Below are positions 1-11,814 of a DNA stretch of 64,000 nucleotides, in pieces (the first letter of the stretch is position 1; each line of letters begins with the position of its first letter). Below the pieces are notes generated by a model. The model did no database searches. It saw nothing but the letters and a program-made list of their open reading frames with translations, and was not told where the DNA came from. The translations under genes were made by a program, and so were the position numbers. Source of the DNA: Tenrec ecaudatus (lineage: Eukaryota > Chordata > Mammalia > Afrosoricida > Tenrecidae); assembly GCF_050624435.1 (NCBI RefSeq), contig NC_134540.1, positions 27,714,001-27,778,000 on the forward strand. Direction: 5' to 3'.

Positions 1-437
1 CTATTCACACTGGCTGATGGACACTGAAAAAATTAAGTTTTGCAGATATTTTGTCATGAGTTGGATAAGACAAATTATGAAAAATGGCAGCCCACCAGAT
101 CTATTCAGGTATGAAAAGTAAACATCTGTCCTGTGCACATTCAGCAAGCTAATGAGTCATGGTTCCTTTTGTTGCAAGGGAAATGAATCAGGCTGGTTTT
201 ATTTAGTCATCCCAGATGGTGGCCAAGTTTTGCGGCAAAGTGACAAGGAGCACTAACTCCACAGTGTGCTATGAATTTAGGGCTTTTGCACATCATCTTT
301 GCGTGTGCAGTGGCTTGCAGTAGTTTGATATTTTGACATAATCACATATTTTAATAATATTCTGTATGTTTTTAAATAAATAAGTTATATATAAATGAGT
401 TATATATATATATATAAATGAGCTATATATATCCACA
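1..437. other. AT-rich DNA, no recognised feature
   Basis: No reading frame, RNA gene or repeat family is recognisable here. A short TA-rich run lies near 388-430, just before the SINE that follows. Confidence 0.4.
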
Positions 438-560
438 GCTGCCAATTCAATTCAAACCTATAATAGCCCTATAGGGTGGAGCAGAATGGTCCATAGGGTT
501 TCAAAGTCTGTTCCATTTGATGGAAGTACACTGCCACATCTATGCCCTGGGAGTTTCTTG
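438..560 (-). repeat. AfroSINE fragment
   Basis: Read on the minus strand, the segment has the AfroSINE 3' half: a block like GAAACCCTATGG, then TTCTGCTC, then CCTATAGGG. These are the conserved landmarks of this tRNA-derived SINE. The 5' tRNA-like head is not clear. Confidence 0.65.
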
Positions 561-738
561 TGGATGCAAATGCCCTTATATACTTGATGTAGAATATTCA
601 TTTAATTTTTGAAATCATGATACAAATATGTTCCTCATATATCTAAAATCCAAAGTAACCTTCTTCCAAATGCTTTTGGTGAGAAGTTATTAGGAAGCAT
701 TTATAATATTTTAATGTATATCTCTGTTTGTCTTCTCT

Positions 739-1461
739 TTTTTAAAATTGATTTTATTGGGGCTCGTACAACTCTTAATACAAGCCATCCATTGTGTCAA
801 GCACAATTGTACATTTATTGCCATCATCATTTTCAAAACTTTGTTTTTCCCACTTGAGCCCTTGGTATCAACTTCTCATTTCCCCCCCTCCCTCCTCCAC
901 CCTCCAGTATGAACCCTCGGTAATTTATAAAAAAAATTTTTTTTTCATGTCTTACATTGACCGATGTCTCCCTGAACCTACTTTTCTGTTGCCTGGTCCC
1001 TGGGAAGAGGTTATATATAGATTATTGAGACCAGTTCCCCCTTTCTCCTCCCATCTTCCCTTTCCCTCCTGGTATCACTACTCTCAATATTAGTCCTAAG
1101 AGGTTTATCTGTCCTGGATTCCCTGTGTTTCCACCTGTTATCTGTCCCTGTGTATTTGCTCTGATATAGCCACATTTGTAAGGTAAAATTGGGGTAACGA
1201 TAGTGGGGCAGGGGAGGGAGAGGCATTAAAGAACTAGAGGAAAGTTGTGTTTCACCAATGATACACTGCATCCTAACTGGCTTGTCTCCTCCCCGTGACC
1301 CTTCTGTAAGGGGATGTCCAATTGCCTACAAATGGACTTTGGGTCTCCACTACACCCTCCCCCTCGTTCATAATTATATGATTCTTTATCCTGAGTCTTG
1401 GATGACTGATACTTGATCCTATCGACACCTCATGATCACACAGACTGTTGGGCTTTTCCCA
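739..1461 (-). repeat. L1/HAL1 3'UTR end, 5'-truncated copy
   Basis: On the minus strand the copy ends with AGAGTTGTACGAGCCCC, AATAAA and an A-rich tail at 739-750, matching the 3' end of the full-length element at 18252-18290. The matching 3'UTR continues to about 1461, including the block with the CATCCCCTTACAGAAGGGTC-type motif. It is a 5'-truncated retrotransposed LINE copy with no coding part. Confidence 0.75.
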
Positions 1462-1639
1462 TTAATATCTAATGTCTATCTTTTGTTAAAAATTAGAGAA
1501 TTGTGGATGGCATTCATTATATTACATGGAGCATAAACTTGACTGTGACTAATAAACCAAACTCACTCTTCTCAGGTCAAGTCCAACACTGCACAACAGA
1601 CTATAACTGCAGAAATCCCTTTCTCCCACAGAGAAGCTA

Positions 1640-1876
1640 GTAGTTTCTAATGCAGGCCTGGTGGATCAGCCTAAAACATACCACATACGCCACAGAGCTC
1701 GGGGGAGTAACCCCATAGGACACAGTGAAACTACCAAATGCCCCAATAAGGTTCCCGAGGCGGTGTGTCTCTACAGAAGCAAACTACTTCCTCTTTCTCC
1801 TGCAGTTTGGCTGGTAGGATGCAGCCGCTCACCAATCTCTTAGCCGACCAACTCTGAACTGTGCCACCGGGGTTGG
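1640..1876 (-). repeat. AfroSINE
   Basis: On the minus strand the segment begins with a CCGGTGGCACAG head, then a GCGGCTG block, a GGAGAAAGAGG block and a GAACCTTATTGGGGCA block. This is the order expected for AfroSINE. The adjacent 1575-1640 carries a further GGGAGAAAGGGAT motif and may be part of a second copy. Confidence 0.65.
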
Positions 1877-2091
1877 ATATTACATCTACTTAATCTATTG
1901 CTGTTTAATGGTGACATCATTTGGCCAGCTTCAATGGTTTAAAACATTACTTTTCTTTATGTATTTTTACCCACATTATTTTATATAGTTTTAAATAGGC
2001 CTTCCTCATACATTTAGTAGCACATTAAACTGTTAAACTGTTAAGTATTAATACAAAAGACATTAGAAGAGATTGGCTGACCCTAACTGGC

Positions 2092-2300
2092 AAATATGGC
2101 TAAATGATTGGGCATTAATGGAAAGGCTGGCAGGTCAAATCCACTCAGAGGCATCTTAAGAGAGAGGCCTGGAAATCACTTTCAGAAAAATTGCAGCTGT
2201 GAAAACCCTGTGGAGACATTGACTCTGCCCAGGTGCGGTTGTCTTGACTTGAAATGTCCTCCATGGTGGAAGTTGAATCCTAGACTTTGAGATCCAGAGG
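2092..2300 (+). repeat. AfroSINE
   Basis: The plus strand shows GGCAGGTCAAATCCACTCAG, then an AGAGAGGCCTGG block, then GAAAACCCTGTGGA. These are the AfroSINE internal landmarks in order. The 3' part is diverged. Confidence 0.6.
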
Positions 2301-3389
2301 AGAGGAAAACATGTACGTACCCAAATTTTACAAATGTTTCTTTTCATTCATGTTCTTAAATTTCTTCTTCACTTATGTATGATTTCTATTGCTGTTTTAA
2401 GAATTCCAATTTGCTGGGGGTTTTTTTAGACAAAGTGTGCTGGAGAAAACAGTCCCACATTGTTGTGTCTTTCGTTCCTTATTTTTAAAAATATCCATTC
2501 TCCAAGTATTGACAGATTTTTTTACTAAACATATTATTCGGAGTTCACAATTCATTTCTTTTGGTATTTGAAATGTGTTACACCACTGCTATCAAATACC
2601 CATGTATTCAGATAAGAAGGCTATATTTGTATTTTCCAGTGCATAAAATTGTTTTGCACTGGTTGCTTTTAAGAAAATGTGTTTACTTCTGGTTTTTACA
2701 ATTTTGATTATGTTGTTTTAGTCTTTGTATTTTATGACTAGTGTATTTATCTATATTGTCTTAGTATGTTTATTCTTTCATAGTATGATCAATATTGTGA
2801 CTATTTTAACAAATTCATAAAAGTTTCAGGAATTATTTCTTCAAGTTAGTTTTTATTCCAACATGATTTCTATACTTTTTACAGGATTCCAGTGAGAGAA
2901 TAGTGAAAATATCTTTGTTAAGATTATACCAGTCATAATGTTCAAAATGTTTTCTCTTCATGTTAATTTTGATTTTTATGTCCTCTCCATCATGTCTCCA
3001 TACTTAAAAAATTTTGTTTATATATTATTGTTATATTTTTAGTTTTTCAATATTTTTTTCTGTTCTAAAAATTTCAATTGGTCCTTCCTTTATTCTTGTT
3101 TCTTTGCTCCCCGCCCTCTGTTAGGCATTTTTGTTTATTTCATACAATCAGAAATAAAAGAAAATGTTTGCAATTGTTCACTTAAACATTTTTATGACAT
3201 GGCTATAAAATCCTTGTCACATAGATTTGTGTCATTTAGCTGCTGCATCATTTATTGGATTATTTTTAAGTGAGATGTTTGTACATTTTGGTATCTTAGT
3301 GAATTTTAGAGTGTCCTTCATACCATTCTGAGGAGTGAAAGAGATCACTTTTATAGCTATCTTTGGGTAATATGTGCATGCACTGTTGT
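2301..3389. other. AT-rich DNA, no recognised feature
   Basis: About 1.1 kb of T-rich sequence with no long reading frame and no repeat family that I can recognise. It could be an old LINE 3' end, but no landmark supports this. Confidence 0.35.
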
Positions 3390-4811
3390 GATTCTAGAAG
3401 TTATTCCAATAACATGTCAAGGACTACCAGGGTCAATCATTATGAAGAGGTTTCAGTGGAGCTTCTACACTAAGAACAGGCTTGTAAGAAGGGCTGCTTC
3501 TAAGAGATTAGCCAATGGAAATGCCATGACTAGCAGTGGAACATTATCTAATATAGTCCCAGAATAATATAAGCACAATTGGTTGGAAGATACTCTATAT
3601 GTGATTGAAGAGCAGTTTTCTCATTAAAATTAATATTTATGATGTAGATATAGCAAAGTTTTAGGGAACTTTATTTACTGATATGGCATTACTGAATATG
3701 AATATGTAATTAGAATGTAAAAGTTTGAAACAAAGAAAAATTAATTGGAAATTAGTGTCTTGTTGAGAGAAAAGAAGCAGCAGATCACATGATAGAATTC
3801 TGTAAGACCAATGGCTACTTATTTCTAAATATTTTTCCAGCAACATAAAGGGCAAGCATACATGTAGCCCTTACCAAATGGAATTTACAAGAATCAAGTT
3901 GACAAGCTCTATGGGAAACCAGAATGGTGATGATCAACATAATCAGCTAGAATAGATCAGGACCAACTGAGGAGCAGACCCTCAACTGTTCATATGCAAG
4001 TTCAGGTTGTAGCGAATTAAGTCCAAGAGACCCAAAATATGACCTTGGATATATCCTACCTTAATTTACAGACCATTTCAGAATGGAATTTGCACATGAA
4101 ACACTAATAACCAAAGACCTACCGATCCCAGAACCTCATGTGTGAAGAACCTCACACACAAAGAAAGCAAAATGTAATTAAAAATATAGTGTTAAAAAAG
4201 AGTCCCAAGTGTACATGAGAGGAGACTGTGAAACAAGAATGAAACAAATAATTTCAAAAGGCAGCTAGAGAGGGAAATATAAAGGTTTTATAAATAAATA
4301 CTCAAAGACCTAGAATTAAAAAAAGGGAAAAATAATCCTCAATTGGAAATTATAAAGGATTCTATGGACAAAGAAAAAGATGAAAGGAATCTATAGAGTC
4401 ATCATATCAAAAATATGTGGTTGGCATTCAGTCGCTTCAAGAGGTAGTATGTGGTAAAGAACTTGTGATACAGAGGGCAGAAGTTCCAGGCACAATGAAG
4501 TAATCGGGTAAAAATAAAAATCCAGGAACTTATGGACAATTATTGCCATATTTCAACAAAATAATACTGTTCTGGAACCACTCACAACTCTTGTCCAAGA
4601 AATCTGAAAGGCATCCAGCTAGCAAATTGACTGGGAAAAGATCCATATCTGTGCTCATTCAAAACAAAGCTAATTCAACAGAATGCAGTAGTTATTGATC
4701 ATTTTCATTACTCTCACATATAAGTAAAATTTTGGTTCATATAATTACAAAGCTGATGCAGAAATATATTGATTTGAACCTGACAGAAATCCATACTTGT
4801 TTCAGAAAGGT
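3390..4811 (+). repeat. RTE (BovB-clade) LINE, 5' half, broken
   Basis: The plus strand follows the RTE order: a 5' non-coding block at about 3390-3575, endonuclease-region sequence from about 3720 (GATAGAATTCTG, then CCAACATAAA-type text), the linker region, and the start of the reverse transcriptase at 4600-4810 (GACTGGGAAAAGATCCATAT). Part of the endonuclease is missing between 3575 and 3720. Many stops and frame changes make it non-functional. It stops abruptly at 4811, where L1 3'UTR sequence begins. Confidence 0.7.
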
Positions 4812-5240
4812 TATGGGCCTCCACTAAAGTACTTACTCAATGCAAGAACATGCTCTTCTATTAAATTGGCATTCAATGTTGCACACCCTCACAACATATT
4901 GTTGAAGTCAAATGTGTGCATAAGCAAATGTGGTGAAGAAAGCTGATGGTGCTCAGCTATCAAAAGATATAGCATCTGGGGTCTTAATGGCTTGCAGATA
5001 AACAAGAGGCCATCTGGCTCAGAATCATCAAAGACCACATGAACGAAGCACACCAGCCTTTGTGATCTCGAGGTGTAAAAGGGACCAGGCATCAGACATC
5101 AAAGAGCAAAAAAATCATATCTGTGGGTGCCAATCTTCTTGATATGATCACTTAGGACAAATATGTGCATAAGCAAATGTGGTGAAGAAAGATGATGGTG
5201 TCTGGCTATCAAAAGATATAGCATCTGGGGTCTTAAAGAC
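4812..5240 (+). repeat. L1/HAL1 3'UTR internal segment fused to RTE
   Basis: This matches 17047-17460 of the full-length element, including two copies of the 3'UTR subrepeat (ATAAGCAAATGTGGTGAAG at about 4920 and 5167, each followed by an ATCTGGGGTCTTAA block). It lacks the true L1 3' end and poly(A). It directly abuts RTE on the left and an AfroSINE on the right. Confidence 0.7.
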
Positions 5241-5242
5241 CA

Positions 5243-5412
5243 AACTTATCACCACCAACATGATTCTGACGCCTAAGAACAGAGTAAGACCAAGTAGAAC
5301 TGTGCCTTCGAGTTTCTTATTATATATCTTTTATGGAAGAAGAGGCCTCTGTCTTCTAGAACAGCTGTTTGGTTGGAAACCAGTGTTTAACTAACTGTGT
5401 CATCAGAATGCC
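5243..5412 (-). repeat. AfroSINE
   Basis: In plus-strand reading it runs ACAGAGTAAGACCAAGTAGAA, a TATCTTTTATGGAAG block, then GGTTGGAAACCAGTG, which is the reverse order of AfroSINE landmarks. It is joined directly to the L1 3'UTR segment. Confidence 0.55.
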
Positions 5413-6611
5413 TTTTAAAATTGTCCATTTTTGTTTTTGTAGTCTACGCATTTGACCTTATTAAGTATCAGGTGGGTAAGGAGTTGGTAGCTTAAATCCA
5501 AACAAAGATAAAAGCCTAGGTTCCCACATGTCTTTTGCTGATGGGAAAGGGGACGCAGGCATGCCTTTTTTTCTTTAATGGAGTGGGTAAATATTATTTT
5601 AAATTTTGTGTTATCAGACTGTCTATTTTAATTATCTTCTTAATTAGAGCTAGCTTTTTTATACCTATGCACCAGTTGTGGTTTTAGACTGCTTCCTTCT
5701 CCATTGTCCAGGTGGGACTATGGACAAAGAAGAATGTCTAGGGAACTTGTTGACTTATTTTTCCCTGGGGCTAAGGTCCTTATCCAGTTTGCCTTCTTCC
5801 ATCCATTTAGCAGAGTCTTCTGATTTTACATACCTTAAGAAAGAAGAATAAGGAAAATATTACCAACCACATTCTGCCTCATCTGGACTTTTATGCATGT
5901 TTTTCCTATATAACATTACAGTTAAGGTCATTTTTCAAGCATTAAATATTCAGATGAAATATCACATCTTGTATTATATCTTCTTCCAGACTTAATCCTA
6001 CTTTCATAAAGATTTAATTTCTATCTCTTATGTTCTCAAAAACTATCTTGTACAGTGCTCAATTACAGTACTTATCCAATTTAAATGCATTAAAATTACA
6101 TGTCTTCTTTTCCAGAATCTGAGACTCAGAAGGCAGGGATCATGCCCTTAATCTTTGCACTGTTATGACTATGCAAAACGCTTTGTGTGTGGTAAGATAT
6201 TGATAAGCCTCATTTGGTTGGTTTATAAGAAAATGAATGATGTTTTCTGTATGACTTAAAAAAGTTACTCAATCTGTCTGAATGTTTCTCTTCAATTATA
6301 TAGCAATTTGAAGATTTTTTAAATACTTTATAACTCCTGAATGCCTAGCCTCTGCCTAGCAATTGTAAAAAATATAAGCATGCCATAAAATAAATCAAAA
6401 TATATATTTTTAAATGTTAATCTGAGAAGACTACTCAAACAGTTTTACATTATGGACAATTATCATTCTCAAATTGTCAGGTATGTTGCCTTTTTAAAAG
6501 TCATTTATTATTATTACCTGGATATTTCCACTACAACAAAAAATATAAACTTAAACATAAGAAAAAATAAGTTAAGACATATTTTAAAACAACAATTTCT
6601 AAGATAGCATC
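5413..6611. other. Unassigned AT-rich DNA
   Basis: About 1.2 kb without a coding frame or recognisable repeat. It has long T-rich and A-rich runs and no simple tandem repeat of note. Confidence 0.35.
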
Positions 6612-6800
6612 CAAGCCGTGATGGTGCTGGGAACTCTAGTGGTCCTCTCTGGTAAGGGAATCTTTATGGTGCTGTCACATCAGCGTTGCTGCGGGAGAAA
6701 GAAGGGGCAATGGGCTGTCAGAAAAACTTACTGCCCCAGAAACCTTTATGGGACTTCTATGAGTCCCAATCTACTTGATGACAAGAACCTCTTGGGCTTA
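6612..6800 (+). repeat. AfroSINE
   Basis: The plus strand shows a TGATGGTGCTGG head, a GCTGCGGGAGAAAGA block at about 6689, a CCAGAAACC block and a CTATGAGTCCCAATC 3' block. This is the expected order of AfroSINE landmarks. Confidence 0.65.
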
Positions 6801-7639
6801 AGAAACATCAAACATTTGTTTAAAATTCTACAATAATAGCAAAATAATAATAATATTAAAGTATGCCAATAATCAAAGTTGTATTATATAAAATCTTGAG
6901 ACACGTTACAATAAAATGTACAATACTACTATATACATATATATATACAGAAAGACAATCTGTATTCATGAATTAGAAGATTTAATATAATCAAGACATA
7001 AGTACTACCCAAACAATTTATAGATACAATGGATTATCACTACAGTTCCAACAATATTTTAATAGAAATTGAAACGTGTTTATATGGATATGCAATAGAC
7101 TTTAGCCAAAGTAATTTTGAAGGACAAAGTAGAAAACCTCATATTTACTTACTTCAGAACATATTATACAGGTACAGCAATCAAAACAGCTTGGTATTTT
7201 TTTGATAAGTAATAACCTTGAAAATTATAAATTTCTACAAATAGTTTTGTTTCTATGGTGACACTACATCTAAAATTAATATTTATTTAGCAACATAACA
7301 CTGACTACATAAAATACAAGATGCATTGTTCTGATATGTATTTATATATTATTCCCACCTATAAATAATAAGGATGTTTATATCTGTGTTCATACATATT
7401 AGAAGCATCAACAGCATGCTTATTAATTAGATATTAATGCTACAGTCTTTATGCATACACTTAAAGGTCTTAAACATGGATTTTATAAGGGAAGTTTTAA
7501 AATTTTTCTTAAGTCTTATCAGAAAATTAATTTATATTTAAATGGTTTCAAAATAAGCTTGAGTAACAATTGTAATAAATTCACTCATTGCACACTGATG
7601 CATCTATTTAGCACTTAAAAATTTACCATATATTTTTCT
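6801..7639. other. Unassigned AT-rich DNA
   Basis: No gene or repeat family recognised. Contains short TA-rich runs, for example near 6930-6955. Confidence 0.35.
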
Positions 7640-7850
7640 ACTTGTTGGTGTTGTTAGCTGCTGTGATGTTGATTCTAACTCACTGTGACTAGACCTGTGC
7701 AGAACAGAAATACTTTACAGTGTTTTCAGTGAAAACATTTGGAAACAGATAATTGGTCCTACATACTGAGGTACCTATGGGAGGGTTCTAACCCGGTCTT
7801 GTGACTACTAATTAGAAACGTAATGCTTTCTACCACTGTGGTGGAGTGAA
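7640..7850 (-). repeat. AfroSINE-like SINE, minus strand
   Basis: The plus strand starts with GTTGGTGTTGTTAGCTGCTG followed by GATTCTAACTCACTGTGAC, the reverse complement of the SINE/RTE 3' tail. It ends near 7845 with CCACTGTGG, matching the SINE head. The middle is diverged. Confidence 0.5.
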
Positions 7851-7904
7851 AGATCTTAAATGGGTTTTTCTATCCCTGTATCTTTAACTGTCAAGAAATG
7901 ATTG

Positions 7905-8642
7905 ACTGGGATTGTTATGGAACACTAACAGATCGAAGAGACGCATTGGGAGCATTGAAGGAAGCACTGGGAGCACTCGCTCATCTTTGCCAGGAAATTT
8001 AGAAGACAGCTACCGGGCCAACTGACTGGAAGAGATCCATTTTTGTGCCCATTCCAAAGAATGGGGACCCAACATAAACACCAAACTATAGAACGATATC
8101 ACAGCAGATAACTGTGACTGCTGCACATTTACAGGAAGCTGCCATTACTTCAAGTCTGATCAGAAGCTGTGGAACAGGGATAACATTGTTGATTGTTGAT
8201 GTCAGATGGTGAAAAGCAGAAAATATCACACATAGATACCTGCATTTTGTTGACTATGCAAACGCATATAATTGTGTGGTGCATAATAAACTATTGACAA
8301 CTTTGAGAATAATGAGAATTCCAGAACACTTCATTGGGTTCATTCAAAACTTGTACATTGATAAAGAGGTAGTTGTGAGACCAGAAGAAGGGAATACTGC
8401 ATGGTCTAAAATCAGGAAAGGTGTCGTATCCACTAGACATACTTTTTCAATCTTTGTACTGAATAGATCTGCAGAAAAAACTGAATTATATGAAGAAAAG
8501 TGTGGCATCAAGATTGAAGGAAGATTTATTGACAATGTATGTTATTCAGATGTCATAATCTTGTTTGCTGAAAGTGATGAATTGAAGCACTTGCTGATGA
8601 ATATCAAGGATTGTGGCCTTCAGTACAGATTACAACTCAAAT
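7905..8642 (+). repeat. RTE LINE, reverse-transcriptase segment
   Basis: The segment has the RTE landmarks CAGCTACCGGGCCAACTGAC and GACTATGCAAACGC. A 122-residue open frame at 8276-8644 covers the palm region (IPEHFIGFIQNLY, GIKIEGRFIDN). The expected FADD/YADD catalytic box reads YSDV, so the second aspartate is lost. Stops lie upstream. It is a broken copy ending about 60 bp before the EXOSC8 retrocopy. Confidence 0.75.
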
Positions 8643-8701
8643 GATCAAACCCAGAATAGAAGCAGAGTGCAGTAGGACGCTCAGTTGTTGTCACACTAGT
8701 T

Positions 8702-8716
8702 AAAGAGGGATGGAGC
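8702..8716 (+). repeat. Target-site duplication, left copy
   Basis: AAAGAGGGATGGAGC is repeated exactly at 9940-9954. The preceding bases give a TT/AAAG junction, close to the L1 endonuclease preference TT/AAAA. The two copies bound the EXOSC8 retrocopy. Confidence 0.9.
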
Positions 8717-9939
8717 GGAGAGCGCATGCGCGCGGGAAGATGGCGGCCGGGTTCAAAACTGTGGAGCCGCTGGAGTACTACAGGAGGTTTTTGAAGGAGA
8801 ACTGCCGCCCTGATGAAAGCGAACTTGGTGAATTTAGGACCACCACTGTCAACATAGGTTCAATTAGTACTGCAGATGGTTCGGCTTTGGTGAAGCTAGG
8901 AAATACTACAGTTATTTGTGGAATTAAAGCAGAATTTGCAGCACCACCAACAGATGCCCCTGATAAAGGATATGTAGTTCCTAACGTGGATCTGCCACCC
9001 CTGTGCTCACCGAGGTTTCGGTCTGGACCTCCTGGGGAAGACGCCCAAGTGGCTAGCCAGTTCATTGCAGATGTCATTGAAAATTCACAGATAATTCAGA
9101 AAGAGGACTTATGCATTTCTAAAGGAAAGCTGGCTTGGGTTCTGTACTGCGATCTCCTTTGTCTGGACTATGATGGGAACATTTTGGACGCCTGCACATT
9201 TGCTTTGTTAGCTGCTTTAAAAAATGTACAGCTGCCGGAAGTCACCATAAGTGAAGAAACTGCCTTAGCCAAAGTTAATTTAAAGAAGAGGAGCCATTTA
9301 AATATTAGACATTATCCAGTTGCAACTTCCTTTGCCATATTTGATGACACTTTACTTATAGTTGACCCAACTGGAGAAGAGGAACATCTGGCCACCGGAG
9401 CCTTAACGATAGTGATGGATGAGGAGGGCAAACTGCAGTCTGCACAAACCAGGTGTGAGTGGACTGACTGGCACTAAACTGCAGGACTGCCTGAGCTGAG
9501 CAGTTACAAGACACAAAGAAGTGAAAAAACTGATGGATGAAGTAATTCAGAGTATGAAACCCAAGTAAACCACATCTTCCACACGTCTTGTAGAAATAGG
9601 ATCTGTTAGCACTGTGCACCAGCCTTTACATTCAGTATCAAACCACATTCTTGATGTTCCTTGTCTTCCGTAGGTCACTGTCATGTGCAGGAAAACCATT
9701 TTTTTGAAAGGCAATGACTTAGGGAAAACCACCCTAGGTTCATTAAATCATTTCCCTGTTTATTTAAAAATCATAGGGTTGTGCTTCTATATAAAGTTTG
9801 TACATCTAGCAATGTAAAATACCAACATGTTAAAAAAAAAAACCCAAAACCAAATGAAGTAAAAACTCAAAATACTTTTGATTCAATGCTCTTTTCAAGG
9901 AGGAAAAAAATAAATAATGCGAGACTCAGAAGAAAAACA
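8717..9939 (+). pseudogene. EXOSC8: Processed retrocopy of EXOSC8 (exosome complex component RRP43)
   Basis: The copy is a continuous intronless cDNA. The ancestral start is the ATG at 8740 ([20 protein letters not shown]) and the ancestral stop the TAA at 9566-9568. EXOSC8 is an RNase PH-fold subunit of the RNA exosome ring and has 276 residues in human. About the first 240 codons are open and nearly identical to my memory of the human protein. Near 9434 the frame shifts: start-to-stop length is 829 bp against the expected 831, which implies a net 2-bp loss. The open frame then ends at 9477. In the old frame there is also a TGA at 9497-9499 (probably CGA to TGA). A GR to ES change sits at the conserved PDGREL position. 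The 3'UTR runs to AATAAA at about 9909, and an A-rich tail follows. The perfect 15-bp duplication shows L1-type retroposition. It is probably not functional, although a 255-residue product is possible if it is transcribed. Confidence 0.93.
9909..9914 (+). terminator. Poly(A) signal of the EXOSC8 retrocopy
   Basis: AATAAA lies about 20 bp before the short A-rich tail (AGAAAAACAA) and the right target-site duplication. This is the expected spacing for a retroposed polyadenylated mRNA. Confidence 0.7.
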
Positions 9940-9954
9940 AAAGAGGGATGGAGC
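9940..9954 (+). repeat. Target-site duplication, right copy
   Basis: Exact 15-bp repeat of 8702-8716, closing the EXOSC8 retrocopy. Confidence 0.9.
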
Positions 9955-11814
9955 ATGGTGGCATTTCTGACTTTTGCCTCATTGCACAACGGAAGCCAGA
10001 GAAGATCAGCTCTGGCTTTTCCATGCTGTTTAGGTAACCATGAAGGATTCCATTTTTTCTACATATATTGAGATGTATGCTTAGTTTATGGCCAATTTTT
10101 AAGCATACAAGGTTTGTGTGTTTTAACCTTTAGTATGTAAATATTTTTTCTTATAAAATTATTTTAAATAGCGACATTCTGAGTTCTACATTCCTATTGT
10201 AAGTGTTATGGGAATTTTTTCCCACTATTTTAGATCTTAAATACTAAGTACATATAGTCTTTGCTCTTTGTATTGAGAATTTATGCAAAGTTAAAGACCT
10301 ATAGAAATGTCAATTCCAGATTATTTACATAGGAAATCATCATATTTGTAATAAAAACCTGCCCATTTTCAAGTTGTTTCTTAAAACTATAATTTTATAT
10401 TACATTAGATATGATTTTTGGATATATATAAGTGCAACTAGTTTGACTTTGTAGGACTAACTGATTATAGACTGATGACAAATCACAGCTAATCACGTGG
10501 CTAACATCTTAAACATGGGAACAAAAAGACTCAGTAATTAAGACATTGATTATAAATGAATGAATATCTTTCTCCTTTTTAAATTATTTTTAGTTATACT
10601 TTCATTTCCTTTCTTTTGTCACTCAGCTTTTATTTTAAGATCTAAGTTAGAAGGTACATTATGAATATCAAATGGAAAGATAAGTTTAAATGAGAATTTT
10701 ACTCATTCTATTCTCAATGCAATACATTAAAATAAAATAATCCAAAACAAATCTATATCTCATTAGTTATTGGATTCCTGATTTGTATTTTACAGGATAA
10801 TATTGAATCATATTTAAATTAAAATATACTTGCTTTCATTAATGTGTAAATTAAATACCATATAGATGGAACAATTTATAGTCAAAAAAGAAGAAAAAAG
10901 ATCTTGACTCATCAATCATCTACTCATAAATTATATTTCTGTGCATGTAGGCTTTCTCCTGTAAAGGTGAAAGGATTAGGTGTTTTTATACCATTGTAAA
11001 AATCAATTTTTGATATACATAAATTATATAAAATCAAGTAGTATAAAGATTTTTATCCTGATGATGTATAAAATCATTATTACTATAAAAAGTATATGTT
11101 TTCCCACTTAGGGAATTGCTGGGGTTAAAAAGTAGATAAACATTTAATTTTTTTAAATGATGCCATTTCATTTCTTGAACGTTATGGGCATTCAAAGGTG
11201 ACTACAGTATCTTGTGCCATGTTCACTCTCTGGTATTCTATGCACCAGGGCTCAATTTCATCTGTGAATTATTTCTCCTTTGTAGTTCATCCAAGTTTAC
11301 ATGGTCTTAAATGTTATCACTTCCATTGATTTTTAAAATCCACTTTTAACTTCTAACTTTTAAATGATGTGTTTGTCAGCATTTAATAGCTAAGTTCATC
11401 ACCTCCTTGACACTTTAATTGATGCTTTTAACAGGGAAGTACTCTCAATGTGTGTTTAATACAACTATTAACTATACTAAATTCCAAAAGAACAATCGAT
11501 GCTACTTACATGATTATCACCCCCTGAGAAAAGATTAAAATATTTTTTAAAACAACTTTTACATACTTTTCATTGGGCCTTAATACTAATTGTGCTATAA
11601 TAAAATCATCTTTGGTGGATGAATTATGCTTTAGAAACTGACAAACTATTCATCAATATCTACTCTCTTTATGTGACAAATAGGATGCTGGCTATACGAT
11701 ATCTGTGCTCACTAAAGCATGAGGTGCTCTTGACAGTATTATATATAAACTCTGTTCATAAGCATTCTGTTGGCTTTTGAACCCCTCAAATAAAAAATTA
11801 ACAGTGATTTTGCA
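9955..11814. other. Unassigned AT-rich DNA
   Basis: About 1.9 kb of AT-rich sequence without a coding frame, SINE, LINE or LTR landmark that I can name. It may be old unique sequence. Confidence 0.35.

Noticed and set aside
8710-9477. EXOSC8-like frame read as a normal functional gene
   Set aside because: It lacks introns, sits between 15-bp target-site duplications, has a frameshift and a later stop compared with the parent, and its first ATG comes from target DNA. A processed pseudogene is the simpler reading.
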